Shown: piece after piece, positions 42,811-54,819 of the stretch
Layout of the letters: each line of letters opens with the position of its first letter
How positions within the stretch are numbered: position 1 is the stretch's first letter
Origin: Acinetobacter colistiniresistens
GTDB taxonomy: Bacteria > Pseudomonadota > Gammaproteobacteria > Pseudomonadales > Moraxellaceae
Length of the DNA stretch: 64,000 nucleotides
Assembly (NCBI RefSeq): GCF_000413935.1
Contig: NZ_KE340379.1
Span: 452,595-516,594 of the forward strand
Reading direction: 5' to 3'
Made by a program: the position numbers and the translations under genes
The notes under the pieces: generated by a model
What the model saw: the letters and a program-made list of their open reading frames with translations, nothing else
The model's database searches: none
Told to the model about the DNA's origin: nothing

Positions 42811-44350
42811 TATTCCTAATGCTACACAAGCTAGAGATGCATTGGCTTGGATGACTGGTGAGCAAAAAGACATTCAAGAGGAAAAAAGTATATGGGAGTG
42901 GATGGTAGAAGCCATTGAAGGAGACTTCAATGACAATCGTAGTACGGGGCAAATTGTATTTGATGCAGCAATTTCCATGATCCCATTTGTGGATCAGATA
43001 TGTGATGTTCGCGATTTGGTGGCAAATTGTAAGAAGTTAAATGAAGATATTTCGGATCAGTGGGCTTGGGTCGCATTGGCCCTTACTTTAATTGGTCTAT
43101 TTCCAAGCCTAGGGAGTTTGGTTAAAGGGGTTTTAAAAATCTTCTTCTTGTTTGTAAGACGAAGTGGAGGAAAAGCCGTTGTTAAAGCTGTCGATTCAGC
43201 TATGACATGGGTTATTACTTTTTTAAGGAAAAAACAAGTACAAGATTATATTAAAAAATATCTACCGAACGTGGATATTCTCGTTTATTTAAAGAATGAA
43301 ATTATAAAAGTAAAAAATAAGCTTAGTGCAAAGGAGTTATTGGCTGCTTTTGACCGAGGGATTCAACTATTAGATAACTTAACGAATAAGGCTAAATATA
43401 TTCCTGGTTTAAAAGATAAAATTAAAAATACTGTCGCCATTGTTAGAAAGATTCGAAAAGCTGCAGATGCCCCACTGGCAAAAGCTTTAGCGCCTCTTAA
43501 TGATGCTTTGGCAAGAGTTATTTATAGATTGGATATGGAGTCATATCTACAAAGAACAGCGGTAAGGAATACTACCAATGTTCATTTTAGAGGAACGTTG
43601 CCAGAAGCGCGTGCTATTACTTTAATGCGTACTAAAAAGCCACGGCCGACTTGGTTAAGTAGGGGGGATTTAGAACATGCACCATTAGAGCCTGCTAGTA
43701 AAAGAAAGACGGTTAATGAAATGGTAAAAGATGGTTATCCTCCTTTGGCTGATTATAATATTGCTTCATTTAGTAGGTTGTCAGCAGATATTATTACTGG
43801 CCCTGCCAGATTATACCGTGTAACTTCACCTGCAAATGGTGCATTTGGTGAGTGTTGGGTCACAGAAGAAGTCTTTGTTAAAATTAAAAATAGTCCTGAT
43901 CCGAAAGCGGCTTGGCGTAAATATCTAGCGGTATGGCCAGACTGGAATGCAAATGGACAGTTTGTAATTTATGATATTCCTGCTGGTCAATCAATTAAGG
44001 TATGGCGTGGCCCTGCCTCAAGCCAAACAAAAGATGCTTTAGGAGATAGTTATCATTTATCAGGTGGTTGGGAACAGGTTATTTTCAAAGAAGGAAAGTT
44101 CGACAATACCATTTATTATCCCGTGGATACTTATGGACGTTTATCGCTTAAATCCCCAATAAGACGGGATGCCTATAATAGTTTGTCTCCGGCTGAGAAA
44201 GCTAAATATCAGGCAGTACGAAGCAAAATTAAAGAACAGAATATTCATGGTCCTTATGATACAAATTGGGGAATGACTGATTTTGATGAGCAGCTAAAAG
44301 ATGTCAGAATTGGTCTTCCAAATATATCTGGACAAGTTATTAATAGATAA
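42800..44350 (+). CDS. VgrG-linked T6SS toxin (effector), C-terminal enzyme domain unassigned
   Basis: 516 residues without a signal peptide. The N-terminal region (about 15-120) with MIPFVDQICDVRDLVANCKK and two hydrophobic stretches near 90-117 is the pre-toxin or translocation region common to VgrG-linked effectors. After a helical middle part, the C-terminal domain (about 325-470) contains LYRVTSPANGAFGECWV, AVWPDWNANGQF, VWRGPASSQ and HLSGGWEQVIF. This pattern resembles polymorphic toxins of an NADase or ADP-ribosyltransferase style, but I cannot name the family. It sits directly between vgrG and an immunity-type gene, so the effector role is well supported by context. Confidence 0.75.
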   Translation: MANNIPNATQARDALAWMTGEQKDIQEEKSIWEWMVEAIEGDFNDNRSTGQIVFDAAISMIPFVDQICDVRDLVANCKKLNEDISDQWAWVALALTLIGLFPSLGSLVKGVLKIFFLFVRRSGGKAVVKAVDSAMTWVITFLRKKQVQDYIKKYLPNVDILVYLKNEIIKVKNKLSAKELLAAFDRGIQLLDNLTNKAKYIPGLKDKIKNTVAIVRKIRKAADAPLAKALAPLNDALARVIYRLDMESYLQRTAVRNTTNVHFRGTLPEARAITLMRTKKPRPTWLSRGDLEHAPLEPASKRKTVNEMVKDGYPPLADYNIASFSRLSADIITGPARLYRVTSPANGAFGECWVTEEVFVKIKNSPDPKAAWRKYLAVWPDWNANGQFVIYDIPAGQSIKVWRGPASSQTKDALGDSYHLSGGWEQVIFKEGKFDNTIYYPVDTYGRLSLKSPIRRDAYNSLSPAEKAKYQAVRSKIKEQNIHGPYDTNWGMTDFDEQLKDVRIGLPNISGQVINR

Positions 44351-44368
44351 AATTGAGAGATGCTCATA

Positions 44369-45487
44369 ATGCAGAATATAGAACAGCAATTGACTCGTTT
44401 TCAAAAGCAATCAGTTGCCCTAATCTATTATGTTACTTCACGATCTTATTTAGAGATGTTACTGACCAAATTGGATGATTTGATTCAATATACTGGTGGA
44501 GTAATTGATCTAGCTGATCAACAATATCGGGATCGTGTCCTATTGCAAGAAGGTTGGGGAATGGGGGATACCTCAGCCAATTGGAGCACCTATGCTTACC
44601 CGTCTTTACTTGATTTCAGATTAGGTTTGATTAGGATTATAGAACAGACTAAACAGGAAAAATATGGCTGGACACCTGCATATAATACAGCACGTATGTT
44701 AGGCGAGTTTCAACCCAACTGGATGTCAGAAGAAGAAGAAACAGATTTTAAAATGCGCTTTGATGAACTATATAGATTATGTAGTTATTACGATTCTTGT
44801 GTTAAGCCTCCAAGATCATGGAGTTTATATACTTTATTTGAAGTGATTAAAGAACTGGGAATTTTTGATCGTAAAGTGCCAAAGCTTCGAGTTCATACAG
44901 ATATACGAGTAAATAGTGGGGAACTTATCCCAAAAACAGGCGTATATATCCCTGTGGGTGATCAATATGGCGTACCACAATTTGCTTGGACTTATCAGGA
45001 GTCAGATACATTTGAAAGAGGATGGTTAGAAGAGTGCCGTACAATAAATGCTTTAGGTAAGCAATTGTTTTCTAAGTTTAATGAATATACAGCATGGACT
45101 CCATCTGAAGAACTAAGAACATTCGCAATTGAAAATATTAAAAAGAAGAAAATAGATGATGATTTTGGTTATGTAAAACTAAGTTATGATAGCCAATTAG
45201 GATTGGCCCCAGAGCTGATTGCAAATAATGTTTTTTCTGAGGTTGATTGTAGTTGGTATTTTGTTGAATTAGTAGAAGGTGAGTTTGAAGATATTGGGGG
45301 AGAAGAGATAAGTGTTTTTGCTACACCTGATTTAAAAGTTATAGGTGGCGAGCTATGCCCAAGAACAGGTTATTGGATTTTATCTAGCCAAAAGGAGAAG
45401 CGTTTGTATTTTACTAAAGGAACATTAATTCCTAAATATAACAAAGACTGGGGTGAGGAATACTGGATCTTTGATAGCGAGTCATAA
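44369..45487 (+). CDS. Immunity protein of the Imm71/Imm72 type
   Basis: About 372 residues from ATG 44369, where GAGAG lies 9 bases upstream; an earlier ATG at 44360 has no room for a ribosome binding site. The protein appears to hold two related parts, each with a Gly-Glu-Leu and Thr-Gly-x-Tyr/Trp motif (NSGELIPKTGVY near 190; GGELCPRTGYW near 325). This matches the paired Imm71/Imm72 immunity style. It should bind and block the toxin encoded just upstream. The class call is from motif memory. Confidence 0.7.
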   Translation: MQNIEQQLTRFQKQSVALIYYVTSRSYLEMLLTKLDDLIQYTGGVIDLADQQYRDRVLLQEGWGMGDTSANWSTYAYPSLLDFRLGLIRIIEQTKQEKYGWTPAYNTARMLGEFQPNWMSEEEETDFKMRFDELYRLCSYYDSCVKPPRSWSLYTLFEVIKELGIFDRKVPKLRVHTDIRVNSGELIPKTGVYIPVGDQYGVPQFAWTYQESDTFERGWLEECRTINALGKQLFSKFNEYTAWTPSEELRTFAIENIKKKKIDDDFGYVKLSYDSQLGLAPELIANNVFSEVDCSWYFVELVEGEFEDIGGEEISVFATPDLKVIGGELCPRTGYWILSSQKEKRLYFTKGTLIPKYNKDWGEEYWIFDSES

Positions 45488-45710
45488 TAAGTTTTAGTTT
45501 TTAAAAGCCTCATCTTGTATGGGGTTGAAATGACTAGATACGATTTAAATAGAGCCTATTTCCATACCAGTTGATTGGTGAAGTCCTGTAAGTCAATTGC
45601 AGTCCCGTTATTTTGAATGTGGTGAAGTACTTCAAAAGATTGAGAAGTAGCTAGGGAGAAACGATTTGGCATTTAGAAGTGACGAATAAGAAATAACTTA
45701 TAGTTTAAAA
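45488..45710. other. Gap between the immunity and lipoprotein genes
   Basis: 223 bases without an open frame worth calling. No terminator or repeat is clear. It may contain decayed coding sequence, as expected in a toxin island. Confidence 0.4.
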
Positions 45711-46097
45711 ATGAAATTAAAAAATAGAGTTCAAACAAATGAAAAAATTCTGATACTAATATCATTATTTATATTAGGTTGCTCTAATATAAGTAATGAT
45801 GTCTTTTTGACAAAAGAAATCCCTAGAGGAAAGGTTGGAAGCCCTTATTATGCGGAAATAAAGATGAAGGAATACCGTGTGATTGAGGATACTTTTTTTG
45901 TGGAATCAAATATAGATCAAAAGAGTGGTTTGATTGTCTTATCAAGTCAAGGGGATAAAGATTTTGCTCCTCATGCTTTGACTAAGATTGAAGGTACGCC
46001 AATCAAGTCTGGTATTTATAAGATTAATATTTCTGGTACAGTCAGGGATGGGCTGAAAGACTTTAATAAAGATTTTGTTTTGAAAATTGAGGAGTAG
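45711..46097 (+). CDS. Small predicted lipoprotein of unknown function
   Basis: 128 residues. A basic start and a hydrophobic stretch end in the lipobox ILGC (Cys near residue 27), so the protein should be lipid-anchored in the envelope. The mature part is beta-rich (SGIYKINISGTVRDG), possibly an Ig-like domain. Its position after the toxin/immunity pair allows a second, envelope-level immunity role, but this is only a positional hint. Confidence 0.62.
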   Translation: MKLKNRVQTNEKILILISLFILGCSNISNDVFLTKEIPRGKVGSPYYAEIKMKEYRVIEDTFFVESNIDQKSGLIVLSSQGDKDFAPHALTKIEGTPIKSGIYKINISGTVRDGLKDFNKDFVLKIEE

Positions 46098-46397
46098 CAA
46101 TCTTCCATGTTTTATATTAATTTTCTTTTCAGTTTTTGAGTATAAAGAAGCTAGTTGTTATGGGGGAATAAGCTATTTTCTACTATAAGGGATATATTTT
46201 TAACTATTAAATATGATGAGGATATCAATCCAAAGATGCGTGAAATGCTATTCAAGAAATATAAAATAGAACCATCTGAATTTGGGTGATATTAGGAGTG
46301 ATGCTTAAAGTGAAGTCTATTAAATCAAAATTTTAAAAATTTTTTAGAAATAGGCTGTGAGAATGGCTTCTAAAAATAATTGTAGGGTGATGAAACA
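46098..46397. other. Gap with a possible decayed gene end
   Basis: An AT-rich stretch. One frame at about 46157-46289 reads KYDEDINPKMREMLFKK and ends EPSEFG before a stop. It has no credible start and looks like the tail of a lost gene. The purB terminator lies at its far end. Confidence 0.4.
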
Positions 46398-46427
46398 AAA
46401 AAAGCAGAGCCGAAGCTCTGCTTTTTT
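46398..46427. terminator. Strong bidirectional terminator before purB end
   Basis: AAAAAAGCAGAGC (46398-46410) pairs with GCTCTGCTTTTTT (46415-46427) around a CGAA loop. It serves purB on the minus strand and stops plus-strand transcripts from the toxin island. Confidence 0.88.
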
Positions 46428-46440
46428 AAGTCAATCAGTT

Positions 46441-47838
<1,398 letters not shown>

Positions 47839-47918
47839 TTAAATTAAAGTCTCTCCTTACAGGAGAGATTTAGAGAGGTTGTAAAACGGTATAAAAATAA
47901 ATTCGTTGTAGCATCGGT

Positions 47919-48650
47919 CTATACCACCTGATACTGCAAACGAGCGAGAGCTTGGATATCTTGTAATAACTTGCGTTTGCTAAAGATCATCGCCCAAGAG
48001 CTACCACCGAGCTGTTTCCATAAATGCGCCATCTGCAAGCCTGTAAATAGGCAGGCACGAATACGGTTGGTATGGTTGATGTCTTTAAAAGCTTCTGCAT
48101 TGCCACGCACTAAAATACGTGGATTAATCTGCCCGGCAGTTTCAACATAGGTCTGTGCGAGATTGGCAATAATGCTTGGGTGCAGATAGTTATTATCGAA
48201 AAATGAGAGTTGCTTTAAGATTTTTTGTTGTGCGGTTTCGATGATTTTGACGTATTCGGGATTACTGTAGACTTTCTTTTCCAGTTGCAATAAGGCCATT
48301 GCATAGGACATTGGCAGTTTAGCGGTGGACATTTTGGGAACACGAGATTTGGGTGACGTATTAAAAGGTTGGGTAATACAACCTTCTAATGTTTTTAAAC
48401 CAAGTGAAATATCAGCAAGCTGGTTAAAGAAATCGAGGGTTTGCTTGGCATTATTAGCGGTCGGGCGGATATTCAGACTGGCTTTGATCAAGAGTTCAAA
48501 GTAAAAATTACCACTATCGCCAATACTTTGCTGACCTGCCATTGCGGTCATATGTGTAAGCTGGGTTGCTTGAAAGACCGCAGCCAATGCCAGAGCACGG
48601 TTCTGTCTAACATTCAACGCTTGAGTGTGCTGAAAGGGTAACTCGACCAT
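47919..48650 (-). CDS. hflD: High frequency lysogenization protein HflD homologue
   Basis: 243 residues, all-helical, membrane-associated family. HflD of E. coli interacts with phage lambda CII and lies between mnmA and purB, as here. Typical segments are [20 protein letters not shown] near the start, and [17 protein letters not shown] with [10 protein letters not shown] further on. GGAAG precedes the ATG. It is 18 bases behind mnmA, so they form an operon. Confidence 0.9.
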   Translation of the reverse strand: MVELPFQHTQALNVRQNRALALAAVFQATQLTHMTAMAGQQSIGDSGNFYFELLIKASLNIRPTANNAKQTLDFFNQLADISLGLKTLEGCITQPFNTSPKSRVPKMSTAKLPMSYAMALLQLEKKVYSNPEYVKIIETAQQKILKQLSFFDNNYLHPSIIANLAQTYVETAGQINPRILVRGNAEAFKDINHTNRIRACLFTGLQMAHLWKQLGGSSWAMIFSKRKLLQDIQALARLQYQVV

Positions 48651-48668
48651 GCTTCGCTTCCAATTTCC

Positions 48669-49802
<1,134 letters not shown>

Positions 49803-49806
49803 CTAA

Positions 49807-50295
49807 TTAAGCGTCCAAATGAGAAGTTAATGAGGGAGAGAAAGGGTGCTCGTAAATAAGCGATAAAGGATATTTTTTGCCAGCAAGGGCATCTTTAACA
49901 GCTTTTAAAACCAATGGACTACGTGCACGTGCGGATTCTTCTAGTTCATCCAGATTCATCCAGACCGCAGCAACAATGCCTGTATCCAGTTGCGCATTTT
50001 CTTCAACTGCCGTGACATGGGCCAAGAAGCAAAAGCGGTAATAGGTGCGGTCAGGAAACATTGGCGGTGTATAGGTGTAAATCCCGAGCAGATGATCAAT
50101 TTCGACATGATGACCTGTTTCTTCTAAGGTCTCACGGATTGCTGCTTCGATAATGGTTTCACCACATTCGACATGACCCGCAGGTTGATTAAACACGGTA
50201 TGTACAAAGCCTTCGCTGTGTTCTTCAACAAACAGAAAACGTCCGTCTTTTTCGACTACAGTGGCGACTGTGACATGAGGTGTCCAAGCGGTCAT
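49807..50295 (-). CDS. nudJ: Nudix hydrolase, phosphatase NudJ type
   Basis: 162 residues from ATG 50295, giving MTAWTPHVTVATVVE, which aligns with the E. coli NudJ start. The Nudix box runs from GHVECGETIIEAAIRET to LEETG. NudJ removes phosphate from nucleoside di- and triphosphates and from thiamine pyrophosphate intermediates. An ATG at 50307 is also open but has no ribosome binding site. The neighbouring mnmA supports the assignment. Confidence 0.9.
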   Translation of the reverse strand: MTAWTPHVTVATVVEKDGRFLFVEEHSEGFVHTVFNQPAGHVECGETIIEAAIRETLEETGHHVEIDHLLGIYTYTPPMFPDRTYYRFCFLAHVTAVEENAQLDTGIVAAVWMNLDELEESARARSPLVLKAVKDALAGKKYPLSLIYEHPFSPSLTSHLDA

Positions 50296-50594
50296 AGAAA
50301 GCACCATGGTTTTAAAAAACGTATTCTACAAAATTTGGCTGTTTTTGGCTATATAGGAAGGTTAATTCACTAAAGTAGAAGAAAAATATTTGTTGCCATT
50401 GGTGAGTATTTGTTGTGTTGAGAATCGAAAAGGAATTGCTTCAAAAAAACAGAATGTGCTAGTGTGTTTTTTGATCGCAAGGTAAAAATAATTATTCCAT
50501 CCAAGAAGTGTAGCCTTTGTTTGGCCTTTCAATGATTTAGAAGTAGAACAGATAATTGATTAGATTCATATACATCACACGGAGTTGAAGTCAT

Positions 50595-51770
50595 ATGCAA
50601 CATATTAAAATTAAACCTGGTGTCGCTTTAGCGGAACAAGCAGAGATTGGCCATAATCGCTGGCATCCAGATATTCCATTTTTAACATCGGTGAAACCAG
50701 GTGAAGAAATTCTGATTGAAAGTCTGGATTTTTTAGATGCCCAAATCAAAGATACCGATGATGTCTCCGATGTGAAAAATGTGGATCTCACACGAGCGCA
50801 TCCACTGACAGGGCCTTTTTATGTTGAAGGGGCTGAGCCAGGGGATTTATTGGTGATCGATCTACTGGATATACAGCCAATCTCTTCGGTTGGCTTTTCT
50901 GGAGTCTTTGCCAAGGAAAATGGCGGTGGGTTTTTAGCTGATTATTTTCCTGAAGCAGATAAGGCGATTTGGGATTTAAAAGGCTTATTTGCAACCTCGC
51001 GTCATATTCCCGGTGTACGTATCGCAGGTTTAAAACATCCCGGATTAATGGGAACGCTTCCTTCGCATGAACTTTTAAAGGAGTGGAATCGTCGAGAAGC
51101 GTTATTGGTGCCTAAAGGGCAGGCCAATCCACCCGATCCAAGAACTGCGGTGCTGAGAGGCGTGACAGGAGCAGAGTTTGATCGGATGGCTGCTGAAGCA
51201 GCACGTACAGTGCCACCGCGTGAGCATGGGGGTAATACCGACATTAAAGATCTTGCTGCGGGCAGCCGTATTTATTTTCCTGTATATCAAAAAGGTGCCG
51301 GCTTCTCTATGGGGGATTTACACTTTTCACAAGGTGATGGTGAAATCGGTTTCTGTGGCGCGATTGAAATGGATGGGGTAACCCGTGTTGGTTTTGATCT
51401 GATTAAAGGCGGAATGGAAAAATATAATATTGATTCACCGATCTTTGTTCCAAGTAATGTCAGACCTAATTACGATCAGTGGTTAACCTTTGAAGGCATC
51501 AGTGTTGAAAATGGGGTAAATCATTATTTGGATGCCACGGTTGCTTATCGCCAAGCCTGTTTAAAAGCGATTAAGTATCTTGAGAATTTTGGATTTACCG
51601 GATCTCAAGCCTACATGTTGCTGACTGCTGCACCTGTTGAAGGGCGTATCGGTGGTATTGTGGATATTCCAAACTGTGCCTGCACAATTTCTTTACCGAC
51701 CTCTATTTTTGAGAAGAATATTTTGCCGCAGGGTGCCTTAAACGAGAATAAGTTTTGGGGACACCGCTAG
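50595..51770 (+). CDS. fmdA: Formamidase / acetamidase family enzyme
   Basis: 391 residues. Family members hydrolyse formamide or short amides to the acid and ammonia in the cytosol. Recognisable segments are GHNRWHPDIPFLTSVKPGEE, LTGPFYVEGAEPGDLLVIDL, and PREHGGNTDIKDLAAGSRIY, which carries the core Glu and Asp residues. GGAG precedes the ATG. The fmdB-type gene follows after 35 bases, the classic pair. The 299-base gap upstream holds the promoter; no regulatory repeat was recognised in it. Confidence 0.92.
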   Translation: MQHIKIKPGVALAEQAEIGHNRWHPDIPFLTSVKPGEEILIESLDFLDAQIKDTDDVSDVKNVDLTRAHPLTGPFYVEGAEPGDLLVIDLLDIQPISSVGFSGVFAKENGGGFLADYFPEADKAIWDLKGLFATSRHIPGVRIAGLKHPGLMGTLPSHELLKEWNRREALLVPKGQANPPDPRTAVLRGVTGAEFDRMAAEAARTVPPREHGGNTDIKDLAAGSRIYFPVYQKGAGFSMGDLHFSQGDGEIGFCGAIEMDGVTRVGFDLIKGGMEKYNIDSPIFVPSNVRPNYDQWLTFEGISVENGVNHYLDATVAYRQACLKAIKYLENFGFTGSQAYMLLTAAPVEGRIGGIVDIPNCACTISLPTSIFEKNILPQGALNENKFWGHR

Positions 51771-51805
51771 TAATATGAATACCAGCGTATAAGAAGGATT
51801 TTAAG

Positions 51806-52102
51806 ATGCCATTGTATGATTTTAGATGTGAACATTGTGAAGGGATTTTTGAGCAGAATGTCCCGATGGTCAGTATTGCAAGGGATAATACGTCCTGCCC
51901 ATATTGTCAGCAATCCATGTTATTAAAACCGATGATTACAGGGCATCAAAAGATCTCGGTTAAAAATAAATGGAGACCCTCATCGGGTGCCGAGCAATTG
52001 GCAGGGCCATTGGTTGAAGGACCCGGGACCCATAAAAAGGGTGCTCGGACATCGGTATTGCACAATTGCCGAGGCGTGAATTGTTCTTTATGTGAGCTGT
52101 GA
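51806..52102 (+). CDS. fmdB: FmdB-family zinc ribbon protein
   Basis: 98 residues. The N-terminal zinc ribbon is typical: CEHC near residue 8 and CPYC near residue 32. The tail (NCRGVNCSLCEL) carries three more Cys. In Methylophilus FmdB was proposed to regulate formamidase expression. It lies immediately behind the formamidase gene, with AAGGATT in front of the ATG. Confidence 0.9.
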   Translation: MPLYDFRCEHCEGIFEQNVPMVSIARDNTSCPYCQQSMLLKPMITGHQKISVKNKWRPSSGAEQLAGPLVEGPGTHKKGARTSVLHNCRGVNCSLCEL

Positions 52103-52139
52103 TATCTCACTGGTGTCAGCGCTTAATTATTTATATTTG

Positions 52140-52174
52140 ATCAGCATTTAATAGAGCATTAAATGCTGATTTTC
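52140..52174 (+). terminator. Terminator after fmdB
   Basis: ATCAGCATTTAAT (52140-52152) pairs with ATTAAATGCTGAT (52158-52170) around a 5-base loop, followed by TTTT. Confidence 0.75.
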
Positions 52175-52177
52175 AAA

Positions 52178-52720
52178 TTAATTCTCTTGATTGAGATAAT
52201 TATCCTTCACTTTCACATAATGACGTGCTGAGTAAGGTAAAAATTCCATTTCTTTTTCAGTCAGTGCGCGAACTTGCTGAACTGGACTACCGACATAGAG
52301 ATAACCACTTTTTAACACTTTACGTGGTGGAACCAGACTGCCTGCACCAATCATCACATCATCTTCAATAATGACGTCATCTAATACCACGGTATTAATC
52401 CCGATCAAGACACGATTGCCAATGCTACAACCATGTAAAGTCACATGATGTCCAACCGTCACATCTTCGCCAATTAGCAATGGAGAACCATTCGGTTTAG
52501 ATTGATTTTTATGGCTGACATGCAACATACAATGATCTTGTACATTGCTGTTTTTACCAATCTGAATTGAATTGACATCACCACGAATCACCGCAAATGG
52601 CCAAACTGAAACATTCTCTGCTAATTTGACATCACCAATGACCACGGACATGTCATCCACGTAGCAGCTTGGATCAACATCAGGATTTTGGTCTAAATAA
52701 GGACGGATGTTCTTTGGCAT
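52178..52720 (-). CDS. Gamma-class carbonic anhydrase family protein
   Basis: 180 residues. A left-handed beta-helix of hexapeptide repeats runs from about 35 to 150. His residues in DHCMLHVSH and VTVGHHVTLHGC provide the metal ligands of the gamma-carbonic anhydrase/YrdA type. Such proteins bind zinc, but many have no proven carbonic anhydrase activity. The gene is a single minus-strand unit between fmdB and the carboxypeptidase terminator. Confidence 0.92.
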   Translation of the reverse strand: MPKNIRPYLDQNPDVDPSCYVDDMSVVIGDVKLAENVSVWPFAVIRGDVNSIQIGKNSNVQDHCMLHVSHKNQSKPNGSPLLIGEDVTVGHHVTLHGCSIGNRVLIGINTVVLDDVIIEDDVMIGAGSLVPPRKVLKSGYLYVGSPVQQVRALTEKEMEFLPYSARHYVKVKDNYLNQEN

Positions 52721-52763
52721 AGTTGCTTTCGATCGAAAAATTTAAAGGAATTATAAAATAAAA

Positions 52764-52793
52764 AAGCATTCATGCCCAAGGGCATGAATGCTT
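52764..52793 (-). terminator. Terminator of the D,D-carboxypeptidase gene
   Basis: AAGCATTCATGCCC (52764-52777) pairs over 14 bases with 52780-52793 around a 2-base loop. On the minus strand a T-rich stretch follows. Confidence 0.8.
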
Positions 52794-52812
52794 AATCTGA
52801 CTCTTCTAAAAT

Positions 52813-53961
52813 TTAGAATAAGTTGCTGAAGAACATTTTGATATGGTCAATCATGCGGGCAAAGAAACCAGCTTCTTCAACAGGTTTTAATGCCACAAGT
52901 GGTTTCTCAGCAATCACTTTACCATCAAGACTCGCCACTAATTTACCAACCACTTGACCTTTGGCTAAAGGTGCATTGAGTTTCGGTTGAACCACAAGCT
53001 GAGTCTTGATTTTGTCAGCTTGGCCTTTAGGCATGGTAACGTTGAAGTTTTCAGCTAAGCCAATTTGAACTTCATCTTGTTTACCAAACCATACTTTTGC
53101 TTTAGCAAGTACTTGGTTGGCCGGTTGAACGTTTGCCGTTTCAAAGTTGGCAAAGCCCCAAGCCAATAAAGTACGAGTTTGGCTGGCACGTTCATTCATG
53201 CTTGGTGTACCAAAGATCACCGAGATCAAACGCATTGGACCACGTTTGCTCGATGTGGTTAAGCAGAAGCCAGCTTCATTGGTATGACCTGTTTTTAAGC
53301 CATCAACGCTTGGATCGGTATAAAGCAGGGCATTACGGTTACCTTGCTTAATTCCGTTGAAAGTAAATTCTTTTTCAGAATAGATCGGGTAGTACTTCGA
53401 ACTGTCTTTGATAATGTGCTGAGCAAGAATCGCCATATCTTTTGCAGTTGAATAATGACCGTCAGCTGGCATACCTGTTGAGTTGATAAAATGTGTATTT
53501 ACCATACCCACACGTTTTGCTTCTTGGTTCATCATGTGAGCAAAAGTGCCTTCGTTGCCCGCAATGTGTTCTGCCATTGCTTTAGATGCATCATTGCCCG
53601 ACTGGATAATGATACCACGTAGCATTTCCAGAACTGTCGCCGTACCATTTAATGGAACGTACATACATGATTCAGAACTGCTGCCACGACACCACGCAGA
53701 TTCATTCATGCGGACTTGTTCGTTTTCAGTCAATTCACCTTTTAAAAGCTTCTGCTCAATGATGTAGCTTGTCATCATTTTTGTCATTGAAGCAGGTGCA
53801 AGTTTTTCATTTTCATTTTTTGCAGCGAGAATCTGTCCAGTCTCGTAATCCATAAGTACATAGGATTTATTATTTAATTCTGGCGGAGCGGATAGGACAG
53901 TTGCTGCATATGAAAAGCTTGGCAAAAGGAGTAATGCAGCAAGAGCGCTTTTGTGAGTCAT
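52813..53961 (-). CDS. dacC: D-alanyl-D-alanine carboxypeptidase (PBP5/6 type)
   Basis: 382 residues from ATG 53961; an in-frame extension to 54021 lacks support. The signal peptide ends near SFSYAA. The penicillin-binding motifs are all present: SMTK, SGN in QSGNDAS, and KTG in LKTGHT. The C-terminal PBP5 beta domain and an amphipathic end (FARMIDHIKMFFSNLF) give the periplasmic membrane anchor. It trims terminal D-Ala from peptidoglycan stem peptides. Whether it is DacA or DacC cannot be settled by eye. Confidence 0.93.
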   Translation of the reverse strand: MTHKSALAALLLLPSFSYAATVLSAPPELNNKSYVLMDYETGQILAAKNENEKLAPASMTKMMTSYIIEQKLLKGELTENEQVRMNESAWCRGSSSESCMYVPLNGTATVLEMLRGIIIQSGNDASKAMAEHIAGNEGTFAHMMNQEAKRVGMVNTHFINSTGMPADGHYSTAKDMAILAQHIIKDSSKYYPIYSEKEFTFNGIKQGNRNALLYTDPSVDGLKTGHTNEAGFCLTTSSKRGPMRLISVIFGTPSMNERASQTRTLLAWGFANFETANVQPANQVLAKAKVWFGKQDEVQIGLAENFNVTMPKGQADKIKTQLVVQPKLNAPLAKGQVVGKLVASLDGKVIAEKPLVALKPVEEAGFFARMIDHIKMFFSNLF

Positions 53962-54020
53962 TCTAGGTGGTTCCAGTATCTTGTATGAAGCAGACGAGCC
54001 TAGCATTTTAGGACAAAGCA

Positions 54021-54049
54021 AAGCCGACTTCTACGGGAGAAATCGGCTT
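54021..54049 (-). terminator. Terminator of the small secreted protein gene
   Basis: On the minus strand AAGCCGATTTCT and AGAAGTCGGCTT pair around CCCGT with one wobble, followed by TGCTTTG. It separates the secreted protein gene from dacC. Confidence 0.65.
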
Positions 54050-54088
54050 TTTCATACAGTATTGTAACCTGACGCTTAATTGGTCGGA

Positions 54089-54493
54089 TTATTTCGAATA
54101 ATAATTACGAACATCATCGCAAATTTGACGGTTGTCATTGTCAGAAGCTGCTTTTGCATCAGCACGCGCTTCTTTTAACGCTTCTTGGAAATCTTTACCT
54201 TTGACACGTTTGTTTAGGGTTTCGACAGCTTTGGCATCGTTATTTAAATAGGCTTTGACTAAATTGTCATAGGCTTTGTTAAATTTTAAATCTTTGCCGA
54301 TTAAGCTTGGGCAAATTTCAGATAGAACATAGATTGCCGCAAGTTCTTGCTTGGTCACACTATCAGACGTAGGGGTTACTTCAATCTTTTCTGCTTCAGC
54401 GGTTTTTTTATCTGCTGCAAAGGCTGTAGGAGCTAAAGCGCTCGAAGCGATGAGCAATGATAAACCTAGTGTTTTAAAAACATTTTTCTTCAT
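54089..54493 (-). CDS. Small secreted protein, paralogue of the gene at 55307
   Basis: 134 residues with a signal peptide ending TAFAA. The mature part has CPSLIGKDLKFN and a late Cys in QICDDV, matched by CPNLIGKNAKFD and SVCEDV in the second copy. Two conserved Cys suggest a disulfide. No function is known; the pair looks like an Acinetobacter-type periplasmic family. Confidence 0.8.
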   Translation of the reverse strand: MKKNVFKTLGLSLLIASSALAPTAFAADKKTAEAEKIEVTPTSDSVTKQELAAIYVLSEICPSLIGKDLKFNKAYDNLVKAYLNNDAKAVETLNKRVKGKDFQEALKEARADAKAASDNDNRQICDDVRNYYSK

Positions 54494-54819
54494 AAGAAAT
54501 CAAACTCAAAACAAGACTTAAAGAATTTGAATAACTTATAGCATAAAAGCATGTTAAAAAATGTATGTTTGCTGTAGGAAGCGTAGAGAAAGTGTGGCTT
54601 TCAGCTTTCAAAATATAAAATATGGTTCGTACGATAAGAGTAGATATTCCTTGGCTTGACATCCTTGTTTGTACATAACATGCTTAAAAAAATAAGCTAC
54701 AGTGGTTGCCCCGAGTGTTGCTATGAGTAGGCATGAAGTGGCTAGAGCTGTAGGGTGAATGAATAAAGCAAAAAAAGCACAAGAGAAAATAACAAATCAC
54801 ATGGAAAAGGAGTTAAAAG
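54494..54819. other. Gap between the secreted protein and VOC genes
   Basis: 326 bases that must hold two divergent promoters. A TTGACA at 54656-54661 is a possible -35 element, but no good -10 follows at the proper distance. No repeat or RNA gene is recognised. Confidence 0.4.
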
